In this document: piece after piece, positions 18,096 through 26,786 of the stretch
Layout: each line of letters begins with the position of its first letter
How positions within the stretch are numbered: the stretch's first letter is position 1
Assembly (NCBI RefSeq): GCF_024385575.1
Contig: NZ_JANFMV010000001.1
Span: 1,703,681-1,767,680 of the forward strand
Reading direction: 5' to 3'
From: Rhizobium sp. NRK18
GTDB lineage: Bacteria; Pseudomonadota; Alphaproteobacteria; Rhizobiales; Rhizobiaceae
DNA length: 64,000 nt
Notes under the pieces: generated by a model
Databases searched by the model: none
Told to the model about the DNA's origin: nothing
What the model saw: only the letters and a program-made list of their open reading frames with translations
Position numbers and translations under genes: made by a program

Positions 18096-18250
18096 CGCGG
18101 GACTCAAACAATTTTTCCAATAAAACCTGCCTTCCGTCTGCCGTTACATTGAAAGCGCCTTCCCGCATACCTATAAACGGGCAGTGGCTGTGCCCGGGCG
18201 ATCTCTGATCGGCGAGGGCATAGGGAGTTGTTTCTAGACAAGAGGTATGA

Positions 18251-19345
18251 ATGCCCTGGAGCAATCAGAATGGCGGCGGCGGCGGTCCTTGGGGCGGCGG
18301 CGGCGGCAATAATCAAGGCCCCTGGGGTCAAGGTCCGAACCGTCCGCGCAACAATGGCGGCAATAACGGCGCTCCGCCGGATCTGGAAGATCTGATCCGT
18401 CGCGGGCAGGACCGGCTCAAGAGCATCGTGCCCGGTGGCGCGAATGGTGGCGTAGTCCTCATCGTCGCCGCGATTATTGCGGTCTTCTGGATTTTCCAGT
18501 CGGTCTATACCGTGCAGCCGGACGAGCGAGGCGTGGAACTGCGCTTCGGCCAGCCGAAAAAAGAAATCTCCATGCCGGGCCTGCATTTCCACTTCTGGCC
18601 GATCGAGACCGTCGAGATCGTCAAGGTCACCGAGCAGCAGCTCAATATCGGCGCCGGCAGTTCATCTACCTCGGCCGTCGGCCTGATGCTTTCGGGCGAC
18701 CAGAACATCGTCAACGTGCAGTTCTCGGTGCTCTTCACCGTTACCGATCCGAGCGCCTACCTCTTCAATCTCGAATCTCCGCCACAGACGCTGCAGCAGG
18801 TCGCCGAAAGCGCGATGCGCGAAGTGGTCGGCCGCCGTCCGGCACAGGATATCTTCCGTGATGCCCGTCAGGGGATCGCTACCGATGTGAAGTCGATCAT
18901 CCAGTCGACTATGGACAGCTACGGCGCCGGCATTTCCATAAATGCCGTGGCGATCGAGGATGCGGCCCCGCCGCGTGAAGTCGCCGATGCCTTCGACGAA
19001 GTGCAGCGCGCCGAACAGGACGAGGACCGCCTCGTCGAGGAAGCCAACCAGTACGCCAACAAGGTACTCGGCGGCGCCCGTGGCCAGGCCGCGCAGATCC
19101 GCGAAGAGGCAGCCGCCTACAAGGATCGCGTCGTCAAGGAAGCCGAAGGTGAGGCCCAGCGCTTCATCTCGATCTATGACGAATACAAGGAAGCGCCGGA
19201 CGTGACCCGCAAGCGCCTCTATCTCGAAACCATGGAGAAGGTTCTGGAAAACTCCAAGAAGGTCATCATCGACGAGAAGCAGGGGGTTCTGCCTTACCTG
19301 CCGCTCACCGACCTCGGCTCGACCAAGCAGCAGGGAGGCAAGTGA
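18251..19345 (+). CDS. hflK: FtsH regulator HflK
   Basis: A 364-residue SPFH/band-7 membrane protein, the HflK subunit of the HflKC cage that surrounds and moderates the FtsH protease. The N-terminus is a Gly/Asn/Trp-rich disordered segment (residues 1-40). One membrane helix follows (about 60-80, VVLIVAAIIAVFWIFQSVY), then the SPFH domain and a long helix rich in Ala/Glu (about 255-320). A tail carries DEKQGVLPYLPL, typical of HflK. The TGA stop shares a base with the hflC ATG, so the pair is translationally coupled. Confidence 0.95.
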   Translation: MPWSNQNGGGGGPWGGGGGNNQGPWGQGPNRPRNNGGNNGAPPDLEDLIRRGQDRLKSIVPGGANGGVVLIVAAIIAVFWIFQSVYTVQPDERGVELRFGQPKKEISMPGLHFHFWPIETVEIVKVTEQQLNIGAGSSSTSAVGLMLSGDQNIVNVQFSVLFTVTDPSAYLFNLESPPQTLQQVAESAMREVVGRRPAQDIFRDARQGIATDVKSIIQSTMDSYGAGISINAVAIEDAAPPREVADAFDEVQRAEQDEDRLVEEANQYANKVLGGARGQAAQIREEAAAYKDRVVKEAEGEAQRFISIYDEYKEAPDVTRKRLYLETMEKVLENSKKVIIDEKQGVLPYLPLTDLGSTKQQGGK

Positions 19346-20316
19346 TGAACTCCAATCGTCTTCCCGCAATCCTGGTTGCCGTCGGCGTCATCCTGTTCCT
19401 CGGCTATTCCTCGATCTTCGTCGTCAATGCCCGCCAGCAGGCCGTGGTCATCCGCTTTGGTGAAATCCGGTCGGTCAAGACCGAGCCGGGTCTCTACTTC
19501 AAGCTGCCCTTCGCCTTCGCCAATGCAGACCGTGTGCAGTACGTTCCCAAGCAGGAACTGCGCTTCGACCTCGACGACATCCGCGTCCAGGTTTCCGGCG
19601 GCAAGTTCTACGAAGTCGACGCGTTCGTGGTCTACAAGATCACCGATGCGGCCCGCTTCCGCGAAACCGTCTCCGGCGACCGCATCTCGGCGGAATCGCG
19701 CATGCGCACCCGTCTCGACGCCTCGCTTCGTCGTGTCTACGGTCTACGCGGCTTCGAATCCGCGCTCTCCGACGCCCGTGCGTCCATGATGCAGGAGGTC
19801 CGTGACGACCTGCGTCCTGATGCGGAATCGCTTGGCATCAGCATCGAGGACGTGCGTATCCGCCGGACGGACCTGACCCAGGAAGTCTCGCAGCAGACTT
19901 ATGCCCGCATGAAGGCCGAACGTCTCGCCGAGGCCGAGCTGATCCGCGCCCGCGGTTCGGAAGAAGGCCAACGCCGCCGTGCTGTCGCCGACCGCAAGGT
20001 CGTCGAAATCCAGGCGGAAGCGCAGCGCGATGGCGAGATCATCCGGGGTGAAGGTGACGCGGCCCGAAACAAGGCCTTCGCCGACGCCTTCAAACGTGAT
20101 CCGGCCTTCTTCGACTTCTATCGGTCGATGGACGCCTATTCGAAGTCGATGAGCTCCGATTCGACGACGCTGGTTCTGTCTCCGGATTCGGAATTCTTCC
20201 GCTACTTCAATCAGGCCGATGGCGCCACGCCTTCCGACCGGGTTCCGCAGGCCATGCCGCAGGCGGGGGCTCCGGAAGCGGCAGCGCCTCAGCCGGCGAC
20301 CGGCAGCGGGAACTGA
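19345..20316 (+). CDS. hflC: FtsH regulator HflC
   Basis: A 323-residue partner of HflK. It has an N-terminal membrane helix (about residues 7-27), a band-7 domain (ARQQAVVIRFGEIRSVKTEPG; FAFANADRVQYVPKQ), then RGSEEGQRRRAVADRKVVEI and FFDFYRSMDAYSKSM, both diagnostic of HflC. The ATG overlaps the hflK stop by one base; an in-frame GTG one codon earlier is possible. A C-terminal Ala/Pro/Gln tail is variable. The complex sits in the periplasmic face of the inner membrane, and the DUF2065 and DegP-type protease genes follow, making a membrane and envelope quality-control group. Confidence 0.95.
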   Translation: MNSNRLPAILVAVGVILFLGYSSIFVVNARQQAVVIRFGEIRSVKTEPGLYFKLPFAFANADRVQYVPKQELRFDLDDIRVQVSGGKFYEVDAFVVYKITDAARFRETVSGDRISAESRMRTRLDASLRRVYGLRGFESALSDARASMMQEVRDDLRPDAESLGISIEDVRIRRTDLTQEVSQQTYARMKAERLAEAELIRARGSEEGQRRRAVADRKVVEIQAEAQRDGEIIRGEGDAARNKAFADAFKRDPAFFDFYRSMDAYSKSMSSDSTTLVLSPDSEFFRYFNQADGATPSDRVPQAMPQAGAPEAAAPQPATGSGN

Positions 20317-20325
20317 TTTCCGGCA

Positions 20326-20511
20326 ATGTCCGACTTTTTGACCGGTCTGGCATTCTTTCTGATCATCGAGGGGCTGGTGTACGCACTGGCCCCTCGATTT
20401 CTCGTTGAAATGGCGAAGGTTTTGCCATCAATTCCCGAACAGCGCCTGCGGTATTTCGGCCTTGGGGCTGTCGCAGCCGGCGTGGCGCTGGTCTGGCTCA
20501 TTCGCGGTTGA
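20326..20511 (+). CDS. DUF2065 (YjeT-like) membrane protein
   Basis: A 61-residue protein made of two hydrophobic helices (about residues 4-24 and 44-59) joined by a short loop with PSIPEQRLRYFGLG, the conserved core of DUF2065. This small inner-membrane family is commonly encoded beside hflKC, as here, 9 bases after the hflC stop. Its function is unknown; the fixed neighbourhood suggests it belongs to the HflKC/FtsH assembly, which is inference. Confidence 0.85.
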   Translation: MSDFLTGLAFFLIIEGLVYALAPRFLVEMAKVLPSIPEQRLRYFGLGAVAAGVALVWLIRG

Positions 20512-20612
20512 GCGGGTTCTCCGGCCGCTCGCGAAAGATTGTTTTTTCCTGTCGTGATTCCGCCCTATGGTCGGGATTGAATGATCGGAATGTCCATTTA
20601 AGAGGAAGCCCC

Positions 20613-22151
20613 ATGGTGCGGATTTCGCCTTCACCCTTCGCCAAGACCCTTGCCGTGATGTCGATCGCGGCGATGACGTGGTCGGCAAGCGTTTCGGGCC
20701 TTCAGGCGGCACCGGTTCCGGCCGGCCCGTCCTCGGTCGCAAATCTCGCGGAAGGGCTTCTCGGCGCGGTGGTCAACATCTCCATCTCGCAGAATGTGAA
20801 ATCGGAGGGCGAGGGGCCGCTGCCGAACGTGCCGGAGGGCGCGCCGTTCGAAGAGTTCTTCAACGACTTCTTCAAGAACAAGGACAATCAGGGCAATCGC
20901 ACGGTCAATTCGCTCGGCTCCGGCTTCGTGATCGATCCGGACGGCTATATCGTTACCAACAATCACGTCATCGAGGGTGCCGACGACATCGAGGTGAACT
21001 TCGCCGACGGCACCACGCTGAAGGCCAAGCTGATCGGCACGGACACCAAGACCGACCTGTCGCTCTTGAAGGTCGAACCGAAGAAGAAGCTGGCCGCCGT
21101 CCACTTCGGCGATTCCCGCGTCATGCGCATCGGCGACTGGGTGATGGCGATCGGCAATCCTTTCGGCCTCGGCGGAACGGTGACGCTCGGCATCATCTCG
21201 GCGCGCGGCCGCAACATCAATGCCGGCCCCTATGACAATTTCATCCAGACGGATGCGGCGATCAACAAGGGCAATTCCGGCGGTCCGCTGTTCAACATGA
21301 ACGGCGAGGTCATTGGCATCAATACGGCGATCATTTCGCCGAGCGGCGGCTCGATCGGCATCGGCTTCGCGGTGCCGTCGGAGATCGCCGAAAACGTCAT
21401 CCAGCAGATCCGCGAATTCGGCGACGTGCATCGTGGCTGGCTCGGTGTTCGCATCCTGCCGGTGACGACCGATATCGCAGACACCAATGGCCTGCCGGAC
21501 ACGCAGGGTGCGATGATTGCCGGCGTCATCAAGGGCGGGCCGGTCGATGACGGGACCATCAAGGCCGGCGACATCATTCTGAGCTTCGACGGCAAGCCCA
21601 TTCATGAAATGCGCGATCTGCCGCGCATCGTCGCCGAAAGCCCGGTCGGCAAGGAAGTTGCGGTCGAGATCGTCCGCGAGGGCAAGAAGCAGACCGTCAA
21701 CGTCAAACTCGGCCAGCTGACCGCGGCTCAGGAAGCGGCCGCCAACGCCGATGACGACCAGCAGCAGCAACAGACCGACGAGGGCGCCGAGACCGACAAT
21801 GACAAGGGCGGCGACAAGGCGCAGGACGATGGCTCCGGCGACGAGGAGGACCAGACCGGCATCCTCGGCATTTCGCTCGCCGAACTCGATGATGATGCCC
21901 GCGAGGTCTACAAGATCGCGCCGAGCGTCGAAGGCGTGGTGATTTCCGACGTCGATCCCGGTTCCGCTGCAGCGGAAAAGGGTCTGAAGACGGGCGACGT
22001 GATTGTCGAGATCGCGCAGGACTTCGTGTCAAACCCGCAGGCGGTTGCCGACAAGCTGCAGGAGCTGATCGACGAGGGCCGGCGCAACGCCTACATGATG
22101 ATCGCCTCGCCGAACGGCGACCTGCGGCTGGTGGCCGTACCGCTCGAATAG
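20613..22151 (+). CDS. degP: Do/DegP-type periplasmic serine protease
   Basis: A 512-residue HtrA-family protease and chaperone. Signal peptide about residues 1-31. The trypsin-like domain has the triad His118 (TNNHVIEG), Asp148 (TDLSLLKV) and Ser222 (GNSGGPLFN). Two PDZ domains follow (about 290-380 and 420-505). Between them lies an unusually acidic, Gln/Asp-rich linker (about residues 377-412, with a run of five Gln). The family degrades misfolded periplasmic proteins. The start at 20613 gives a proper signal peptide and is preceded by AGAGGAAG. It closes the hflK-hflC-DUF2065-degP series, about 100 bases after DUF2065. Confidence 0.95.
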   Translation: MVRISPSPFAKTLAVMSIAAMTWSASVSGLQAAPVPAGPSSVANLAEGLLGAVVNISISQNVKSEGEGPLPNVPEGAPFEEFFNDFFKNKDNQGNRTVNSLGSGFVIDPDGYIVTNNHVIEGADDIEVNFADGTTLKAKLIGTDTKTDLSLLKVEPKKKLAAVHFGDSRVMRIGDWVMAIGNPFGLGGTVTLGIISARGRNINAGPYDNFIQTDAAINKGNSGGPLFNMNGEVIGINTAIISPSGGSIGIGFAVPSEIAENVIQQIREFGDVHRGWLGVRILPVTTDIADTNGLPDTQGAMIAGVIKGGPVDDGTIKAGDIILSFDGKPIHEMRDLPRIVAESPVGKEVAVEIVREGKKQTVNVKLGQLTAAQEAAANADDDQQQQQTDEGAETDNDKGGDKAQDDGSGDEEDQTGILGISLAELDDDAREVYKIAPSVEGVVISDVDPGSAAAEKGLKTGDVIVEIAQDFVSNPQAVADKLQELIDEGRRNAYMMIASPNGDLRLVAVPLE

Positions 22152-22163
22152 GCGGTTCGGTCC

Positions 22164-22727
22164 CTAGCGGGCGAGAAACTGCTCGCGGGTGATCGCGTAG
22201 AGCGCGTGGCGCCTCAGATGCGGGTGGCTGTCCGGAATTTTCGGATGGTCGAAATCGCGCTTCGGGTCATGGGTCATGTCGATCCGTTTCATCACCGCGG
22301 TGGAGCGATGATTGTCGGCAACGGCAAAGGACACGACCTCGGGCAGGCCCTTGTCCACGAATGCGTGGTGCAGGAGCGCTTCCGCGGCTTCGGTGACATA
22401 ACCCTTGCCCCAATAGCGTTCGGCCAGCCGCCAGCCGATCTCCACCGTTCCCGCAGGCAGGATCGGTGCGAGATCCGGTTGCCAGAGGCCACAGAACCCC
22501 ATGACATCGCCGGATGCCTTGTCCTCAAGGGCATAGAAGCCGTACCCGGTTTCCCGGATGCGGGCGGCGATGAAGTCCATCATCTCGTCCGATTGCGTGC
22601 GGTTGCGACGCCAGGGGAAGAATTCCATGACGCGCTCGTCCGAATTGATCTCGTGAAACAGCGCGCGATCGGCTTCTTCCCAGTTGCGGACGACGAGGCG
22701 CGGCGTTTCCAGTATGACGAGCGGCAT
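22164..22727 (-). CDS. GNAT N-acetyltransferase (RimJ/RimL-like)
   Basis: A 187-residue Acetyltransf_3-type GNAT protein. It opens with LETPRLVVRNWEEAD, has EIGWRLAERYWGKGYVTEAA with the acetyl-CoA pyrophosphate loop (R-x-x-G-K/G-Y), and VSFAVADNHRSTAVMKRI near the end where N and S contact the cofactor. The group includes RimJ/RimL protein acetylases and many small-molecule acetylases, so the substrate is open. It lies 44 bases downstream of serB on the same strand and may be cotranscribed with it. Confidence 0.88.
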   Translation of the reverse strand: MPLVILETPRLVVRNWEEADRALFHEINSDERVMEFFPWRRNRTQSDEMMDFIAARIRETGYGFYALEDKASGDVMGFCGLWQPDLAPILPAGTVEIGWRLAERYWGKGYVTEAAEALLHHAFVDKGLPEVVSFAVADNHRSTAVMKRIDMTHDPKRDFDHPKIPDSHPHLRRHALYAITREQFLAR

Positions 22728-22771
22728 TGCGTCCCCCTGTGGGCGTCTTCGCGACAGTGCGATGGGATCCG

Positions 22772-23662
22772 TCAGGCGGTGACGAAGTCGTGGCGCCGGT
22801 AGCCCTGCAGATAGAGAAGCGCGGTGAGATCGCCGTGATCGATACGGATTTTGGCCTGGGCCGCGACCGAGGGTTTGGCATGCAGCGCGACGCCGCTGCC
22901 AGCAAGCTCGATCATGCCGAGGTCATTGGCGCCGTCGCCGACGGCAATCGCATCGTCGGGAGAGATGCCAAGTCTTGCGGTGATGTCGAGGAGCGCGTCG
23001 ACCTTCGCCTGCTTGCCGAGGATCGGTTCCGCGACCTCGCCGATTAGCAGCCCGCCTTCCTCGATCAGCAGATTGGCGCGGTTCTCGTCAAAGCCGATCA
23101 TCGCCGCGATTCGGCTGGTGAAGACGGTAAAGCCGCCCGACACCAGCGCCGTGTAGCCGCCCCTGGCCTTCATGGTGCCGACAAGTTCCTTGCCGCCCGG
23201 GGTCAGCGTGATGCGTTTTTCGATCACCTCGTCGACGACGGTCGCGGCGAGGCCTTTCAGGAGCGCGACGCGTTCGCGCAGCGCCGGTTCGAATTCGATC
23301 TCGCCGTTCATGGCGCGGGCGGTGATGGCCGCCACCTTTTCCTTCAGGCCCACTTCGGCCGCCAGTTCGTCGATGCATTCCTGGCCGATCATGGTCGAAT
23401 CCATGTCGGCGATCAGCAGTCGCTTGCGACGGCTGTCGGCGTCCTGAACGGCGACGTCGATCTTCTCGGAGCCGATCGCCGCGCGGATGGCGGTCTCTGC
23501 GGCGGCCGCGGACACGCCGTCACGCAGCGGCAGATCGCAGGCAACTCCGTCGGCAAGCCAGTAGAGACCGGAGGCCGAAACGGCCTTTTCGACCGCCTCG
23601 GCGAGTGCCGGCGTCAGCACCGGATTTGACGGATTGGCGATAAGCGTGGCAACGAGAGCCAT
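22772..23662 (-). CDS. serB: phosphoserine phosphatase
   Basis: A 296-residue HAD-family SerB that dephosphorylates phosphoserine in the last step of serine biosynthesis. The catalytic DMDST motif is at residues 86-90 (Asp86 nucleophile, Asp88 acid/base). It is followed by MIGQECIDELA, TLTPGGKELVGTMKARG, SGGFTVF and the C-terminal Mg site GDGANDLGMIELAG. An N-terminal ACT-like segment of about 75 residues precedes the catalytic domain, as in other alphaproteobacterial SerB. The ATG at 23662 and the miaA ATG at 23661 overlap head to head, so each promoter must lie inside the other gene. Confidence 0.95.
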   Translation of the reverse strand: MALVATLIANPSNPVLTPALAEAVEKAVSASGLYWLADGVACDLPLRDGVSAAAAETAIRAAIGSEKIDVAVQDADSRRKRLLIADMDSTMIGQECIDELAAEVGLKEKVAAITARAMNGEIEFEPALRERVALLKGLAATVVDEVIEKRITLTPGGKELVGTMKARGGYTALVSGGFTVFTSRIAAMIGFDENRANLLIEEGGLLIGEVAEPILGKQAKVDALLDITARLGISPDDAIAVGDGANDLGMIELAGSGVALHAKPSVAAQAKIRIDHGDLTALLYLQGYRRHDFVTA

Positions 23663-24560
23663 GAGCAAGAGTCCTATTGGTGAATTCGACGCGATCCTGA
23701 TAGCCGGGCCGACCGCCAGCGGCAAGTCCGCATTGGCGGTTGATCTGGCGCGCAAAGCCGGCGGCGTGGTCATCAATGCCGACAGCATGCAGGTCTACGA
23801 CACGCTGTCGGTGCTGACGGCGCGCCCGTCATTGACGGACATGCAGGGCGTCGAGCACTTCCTATACGGCCACGTGCCCGCCGGATCCGCCTATTCGACC
23901 GGGGCGTGGCTGCGCGAGGCGCAAGCGTTGATATCGAGGCTGAAGACGGAGGGACGGCTGCCGGTCTTCGCGGGTGGGACGGGGCTTTATTTCAAGGCGC
24001 TCACTGGCGGGCTCTCCGATATGCCGGAGATACCCGATGCCATTCGTACGCGTTGGCGTGGGCGGCTTTTCGCCGAGGTGCCCGAGGCTCTTCACCTTGA
24101 ACTTTCCCGGCAGGATCCTGAAGGGGCGGCGGCGCTCAACCCGCAGGACGGTCAACGGATCGTCAGGGCGCTGGAGGTGCTGGAGGCGACAGGCAAGCCG
24201 ATCCGTGAATTCCAGGGGCGCTCCGGACCGATGATCATCGATCCTGCGCGAGCGCTGAAGATCGTTATCGATCCCGATCGGACGGTGCTGCACGAGCGGA
24301 TCAACCGTCGCTTCGAAGCGATGCTGGAGCATGGGGCTGCGGACGAGGTCAGGGCGCTTCTCGCCTTGAACCTGCCGCCCGAGATGCCGGTGATGAAGGC
24401 GATCGGCGTGCGCGAACTGTCGGCCATGCTTTCCGGCGAGCTGACCCGCAAGCAGGCTTGCGAGCAGGCGAGTGCCGCGACACGGCAATATGCCAAGCGG
24501 CAGATGACGTGGTTTCGCAATCAGATGGATGAAAGCTGGGAACGCCGTGCAACGGTCTGA
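23661..24560 (+). CDS. miaA: tRNA dimethylallyltransferase
   Basis: A 299-residue MiaA, which adds the dimethylallyl group to A37 of tRNAs reading UNN codons. The P-loop GPTASGKS is at residues 16-23, followed by VINADSMQVYDTLSVLTARP for substrate recognition, GGTGLYFKAL, and QRIVRALEVLEATGKP. A C-terminal segment with KQMTWFRNQ-like sequence (RQMTWFRNQM) matches the family. The ATG at 23661 shares its first two bases with the antiparallel serB start codon. The gene converges on the GGDEF-EAL gene with a 24-base gap. Confidence 0.95.
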   Translation: MSKSPIGEFDAILIAGPTASGKSALAVDLARKAGGVVINADSMQVYDTLSVLTARPSLTDMQGVEHFLYGHVPAGSAYSTGAWLREAQALISRLKTEGRLPVFAGGTGLYFKALTGGLSDMPEIPDAIRTRWRGRLFAEVPEALHLELSRQDPEGAAALNPQDGQRIVRALEVLEATGKPIREFQGRSGPMIIDPARALKIVIDPDRTVLHERINRRFEAMLEHGAADEVRALLALNLPPEMPVMKAIGVRELSAMLSGELTRKQACEQASAATRQYAKRQMTWFRNQMDESWERRATV

Positions 24561-24584
24561 GCGGCAGGCGTGACCGCGTCTGCG

Positions 24585-26537
24585 TCAAACCGCGCTGGCC
24601 ATCTCCGCAACGGGGCGGGCAAGGAAGGCTTCGGTTTCATCTGCGGGCAGCGGTCGTGAATAAAGATAGCCCTGCAGGAGCGAGGCGCCAAGCTGGAGAA
24701 GGGCCGCGCGTTCCTCTGCTGTCTCGACGCCTTCGATGACGCAGTCGAGCTGCATGTCGCGGCTGAGCGCCAGCAGTGATTTGACGATCTTGTAGCTCGA
24801 CGGCTTGCGATCGAGGTCCGTGACGAAGCTGCGATCGATCTTTATCTTCGTCAGCGGCAAGGCGTGCAGGCGGGTGAGGCTGGAGTAGCCGGTGCCGACA
24901 TCATCGAGCGAGATGCCACAGCCGATGCCGCGCAGCAGTTCCACGGAGCGCAGCACCTGATCGAAATCAAGGGTGAAGGCGGTCTCGGTGATCTCCAGGT
25001 CGAGGCGCCTCGCGTCGACCGTCGAATTCTCGATGATGGCGAGCAGCGTCAGCGCGTTCTCGTGCGTATTGAGATCGTGAGGAGAGAGATTGAAGGACAG
25101 ACGGATGTCTGCCGGCCATCCGGCGGCCGCAGCCAGAGCCTTCTTCATGAGGACGCGGGTCAGAGGAATGATCAGGCCGGTGCGCTCGGCGATGGCGATG
25201 AACTCGACCGGCGGCACGGTGCCGAGGACGGGGCTCTGCCAACGTGCAAGGGCTTCGAAGGCGACCGGGCGGTTCGAGCGGATATCGATGATCGGCTGGA
25301 ACAGGACGGACATCTCCATTGCGAGATCGGCCTGCTTCAGTGCCTGCTCGATGCGGGTTTCGCGCACGATCTGCGCGTCAAGCGCTTCGGTAAACAGCGA
25401 GACACGCCCGCGCCGCATGCGCTTGCCGTGATAGAGGGCGTAGTCGGCGCGCGTGAAGAGGTCTTCATAGGCTGCGGCATTGTCCGGATAGACGGCGATG
25501 CCGGCCGAGCCGGAAATCATGATGCGGCCTTCCGGCAGCAGGAAGGGACGCTGCAGCGTCGCACAGATACTGTCGCCAAAAGCCGTGATTTCGGCGTCGT
25601 CGCCGGCAGACGGGATCATGACGGCAAACTCGTCGCCGCCGAGGCGGAAAAATGTAGCGCCATGCTTCGACTGCAGATCCATGAGCCGTGCGCCGACCTC
25701 GACGAGCAGCCGGTCACCCGTCGCGTGGCCATAGACGTCATTGACCGGCTTGAAACCATCAAGATCGACAATGCCGACCGCAAGCCGCGTGCCGCCTTCC
25801 GACGCGACCGTGAAGGCGCTTTGCAGACTGGCGAAGAAGGCGCGGCGGTTCGGCAGGTTGGTGAGGCTGTCGCTGTTGGCGAGGCGCATGTTCTCGTTGC
25901 CGAGGGCCTCGCTTCTTTGGCGCGACAGCACCATCTGATTGAAGTTGGCGTAATTGACGAACAGGATGAACAGCATGCAGATGCTGACAAGCGCGATATT
26001 GATGGCGATGGCGACGAAGGTCGGCTCTCCGGTCGTAGCGAAATAGGCGACGAAAGAGCCATTGACGATCACCGTGACGGTAATCGCGGCCGAACGCAGA
26101 TGCGTCAGGCAGAAGATGCAGCTGATGACGGTGATCGCCATGTAGAATGCAACATGCGAGCGGGTATAGGCGTCGCCATAGGGCAGAAGCATGTAGGACC
26201 AGCCGGCGAAGGCAATGGCGATGAGGAAGGCGAGACGGTTGGTGCGGGTCAGCGCCTTCAGCGCCAGTTCGGGCGTCGGTTTGCGGCCGATCGACTTCCA
26301 CCAGTGAATGACACGCAGCGCAGTACCGATCGTGAAGATCACCGGCACGACGACGGTGAGCCACAGGGGCGCGATCCTCATGTGGGTGGCCGCCAGCGCC
26401 CAGGTGCTGGTCATCAGGATCAGATACATCATCGGAAGCTGACGCGAGAAGGACTGATATTGCGCCTTCAAAAGCTCCGGATTGCCGGCCGGCACCGACA
26501 TGAAGGTCGCCGCTTTTCGCAATATCGTCTTCAACAA
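24585..26537 (-). CDS. membrane GGDEF-EAL cyclic-di-GMP protein
   Basis: About 650 residues. The N-terminal third has roughly six membrane helices and no recognised sensor. A GGDEF domain (about residues 235-400) has an intact RLGGDEFAVM signature but no RxxD inhibitory site before it. An EAL domain (about 410-640) keeps FEALARW, NLSPHDL, LEITET, DDVGTGYSSL, KIDRSFV and EGVET, the metal and catalytic residues, so phosphodiesterase activity is likely and cyclase activity possible. The start is uncertain: TTG at 26537 or 26534 follows AGAAGGG, while ATG at 26501 has no ribosome binding site. Confidence 0.9.
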   Translation of the reverse strand: MLKTILRKAATFMSVPAGNPELLKAQYQSFSRQLPMMYLILMTSTWALAATHMRIAPLWLTVVVPVIFTIGTALRVIHWWKSIGRKPTPELALKALTRTNRLAFLIAIAFAGWSYMLLPYGDAYTRSHVAFYMAITVISCIFCLTHLRSAAITVTVIVNGSFVAYFATTGEPTFVAIAINIALVSICMLFILFVNYANFNQMVLSRQRSEALGNENMRLANSDSLTNLPNRRAFFASLQSAFTVASEGGTRLAVGIVDLDGFKPVNDVYGHATGDRLLVEVGARLMDLQSKHGATFFRLGGDEFAVMIPSAGDDAEITAFGDSICATLQRPFLLPEGRIMISGSAGIAVYPDNAAAYEDLFTRADYALYHGKRMRRGRVSLFTEALDAQIVRETRIEQALKQADLAMEMSVLFQPIIDIRSNRPVAFEALARWQSPVLGTVPPVEFIAIAERTGLIIPLTRVLMKKALAAAAGWPADIRLSFNLSPHDLNTHENALTLLAIIENSTVDARRLDLEITETAFTLDFDQVLRSVELLRGIGCGISLDDVGTGYSSLTRLHALPLTKIKIDRSFVTDLDRKPSSYKIVKSLLALSRDMQLDCVIEGVETAEERAALLQLGASLLQGYLYSRPLPADETEAFLARPVAEMASAV

Positions 26538-26786
26538 TCGCACCCTTCTTGCTGCCGATAACTTTGCTGGCAATGTCTCTCCCCGGAGCGGGGCAAGTAA
26601 AGTTAGCCGAAATTCGCACAACCAACTTAAAAATTGGTTTTCTGCTTTTTCTTTCACCTAAGGTTGTATTTGGATGGTTAATGCTTGGAGAATGTTTCGC
26701 AGGGTTGCAGAGCGTCTTTTGGAATTAAGGTTCGCGGGTGTCGGAACTCGTGAATCATCCAGCGACACACCCGCAAGACCCTATTC

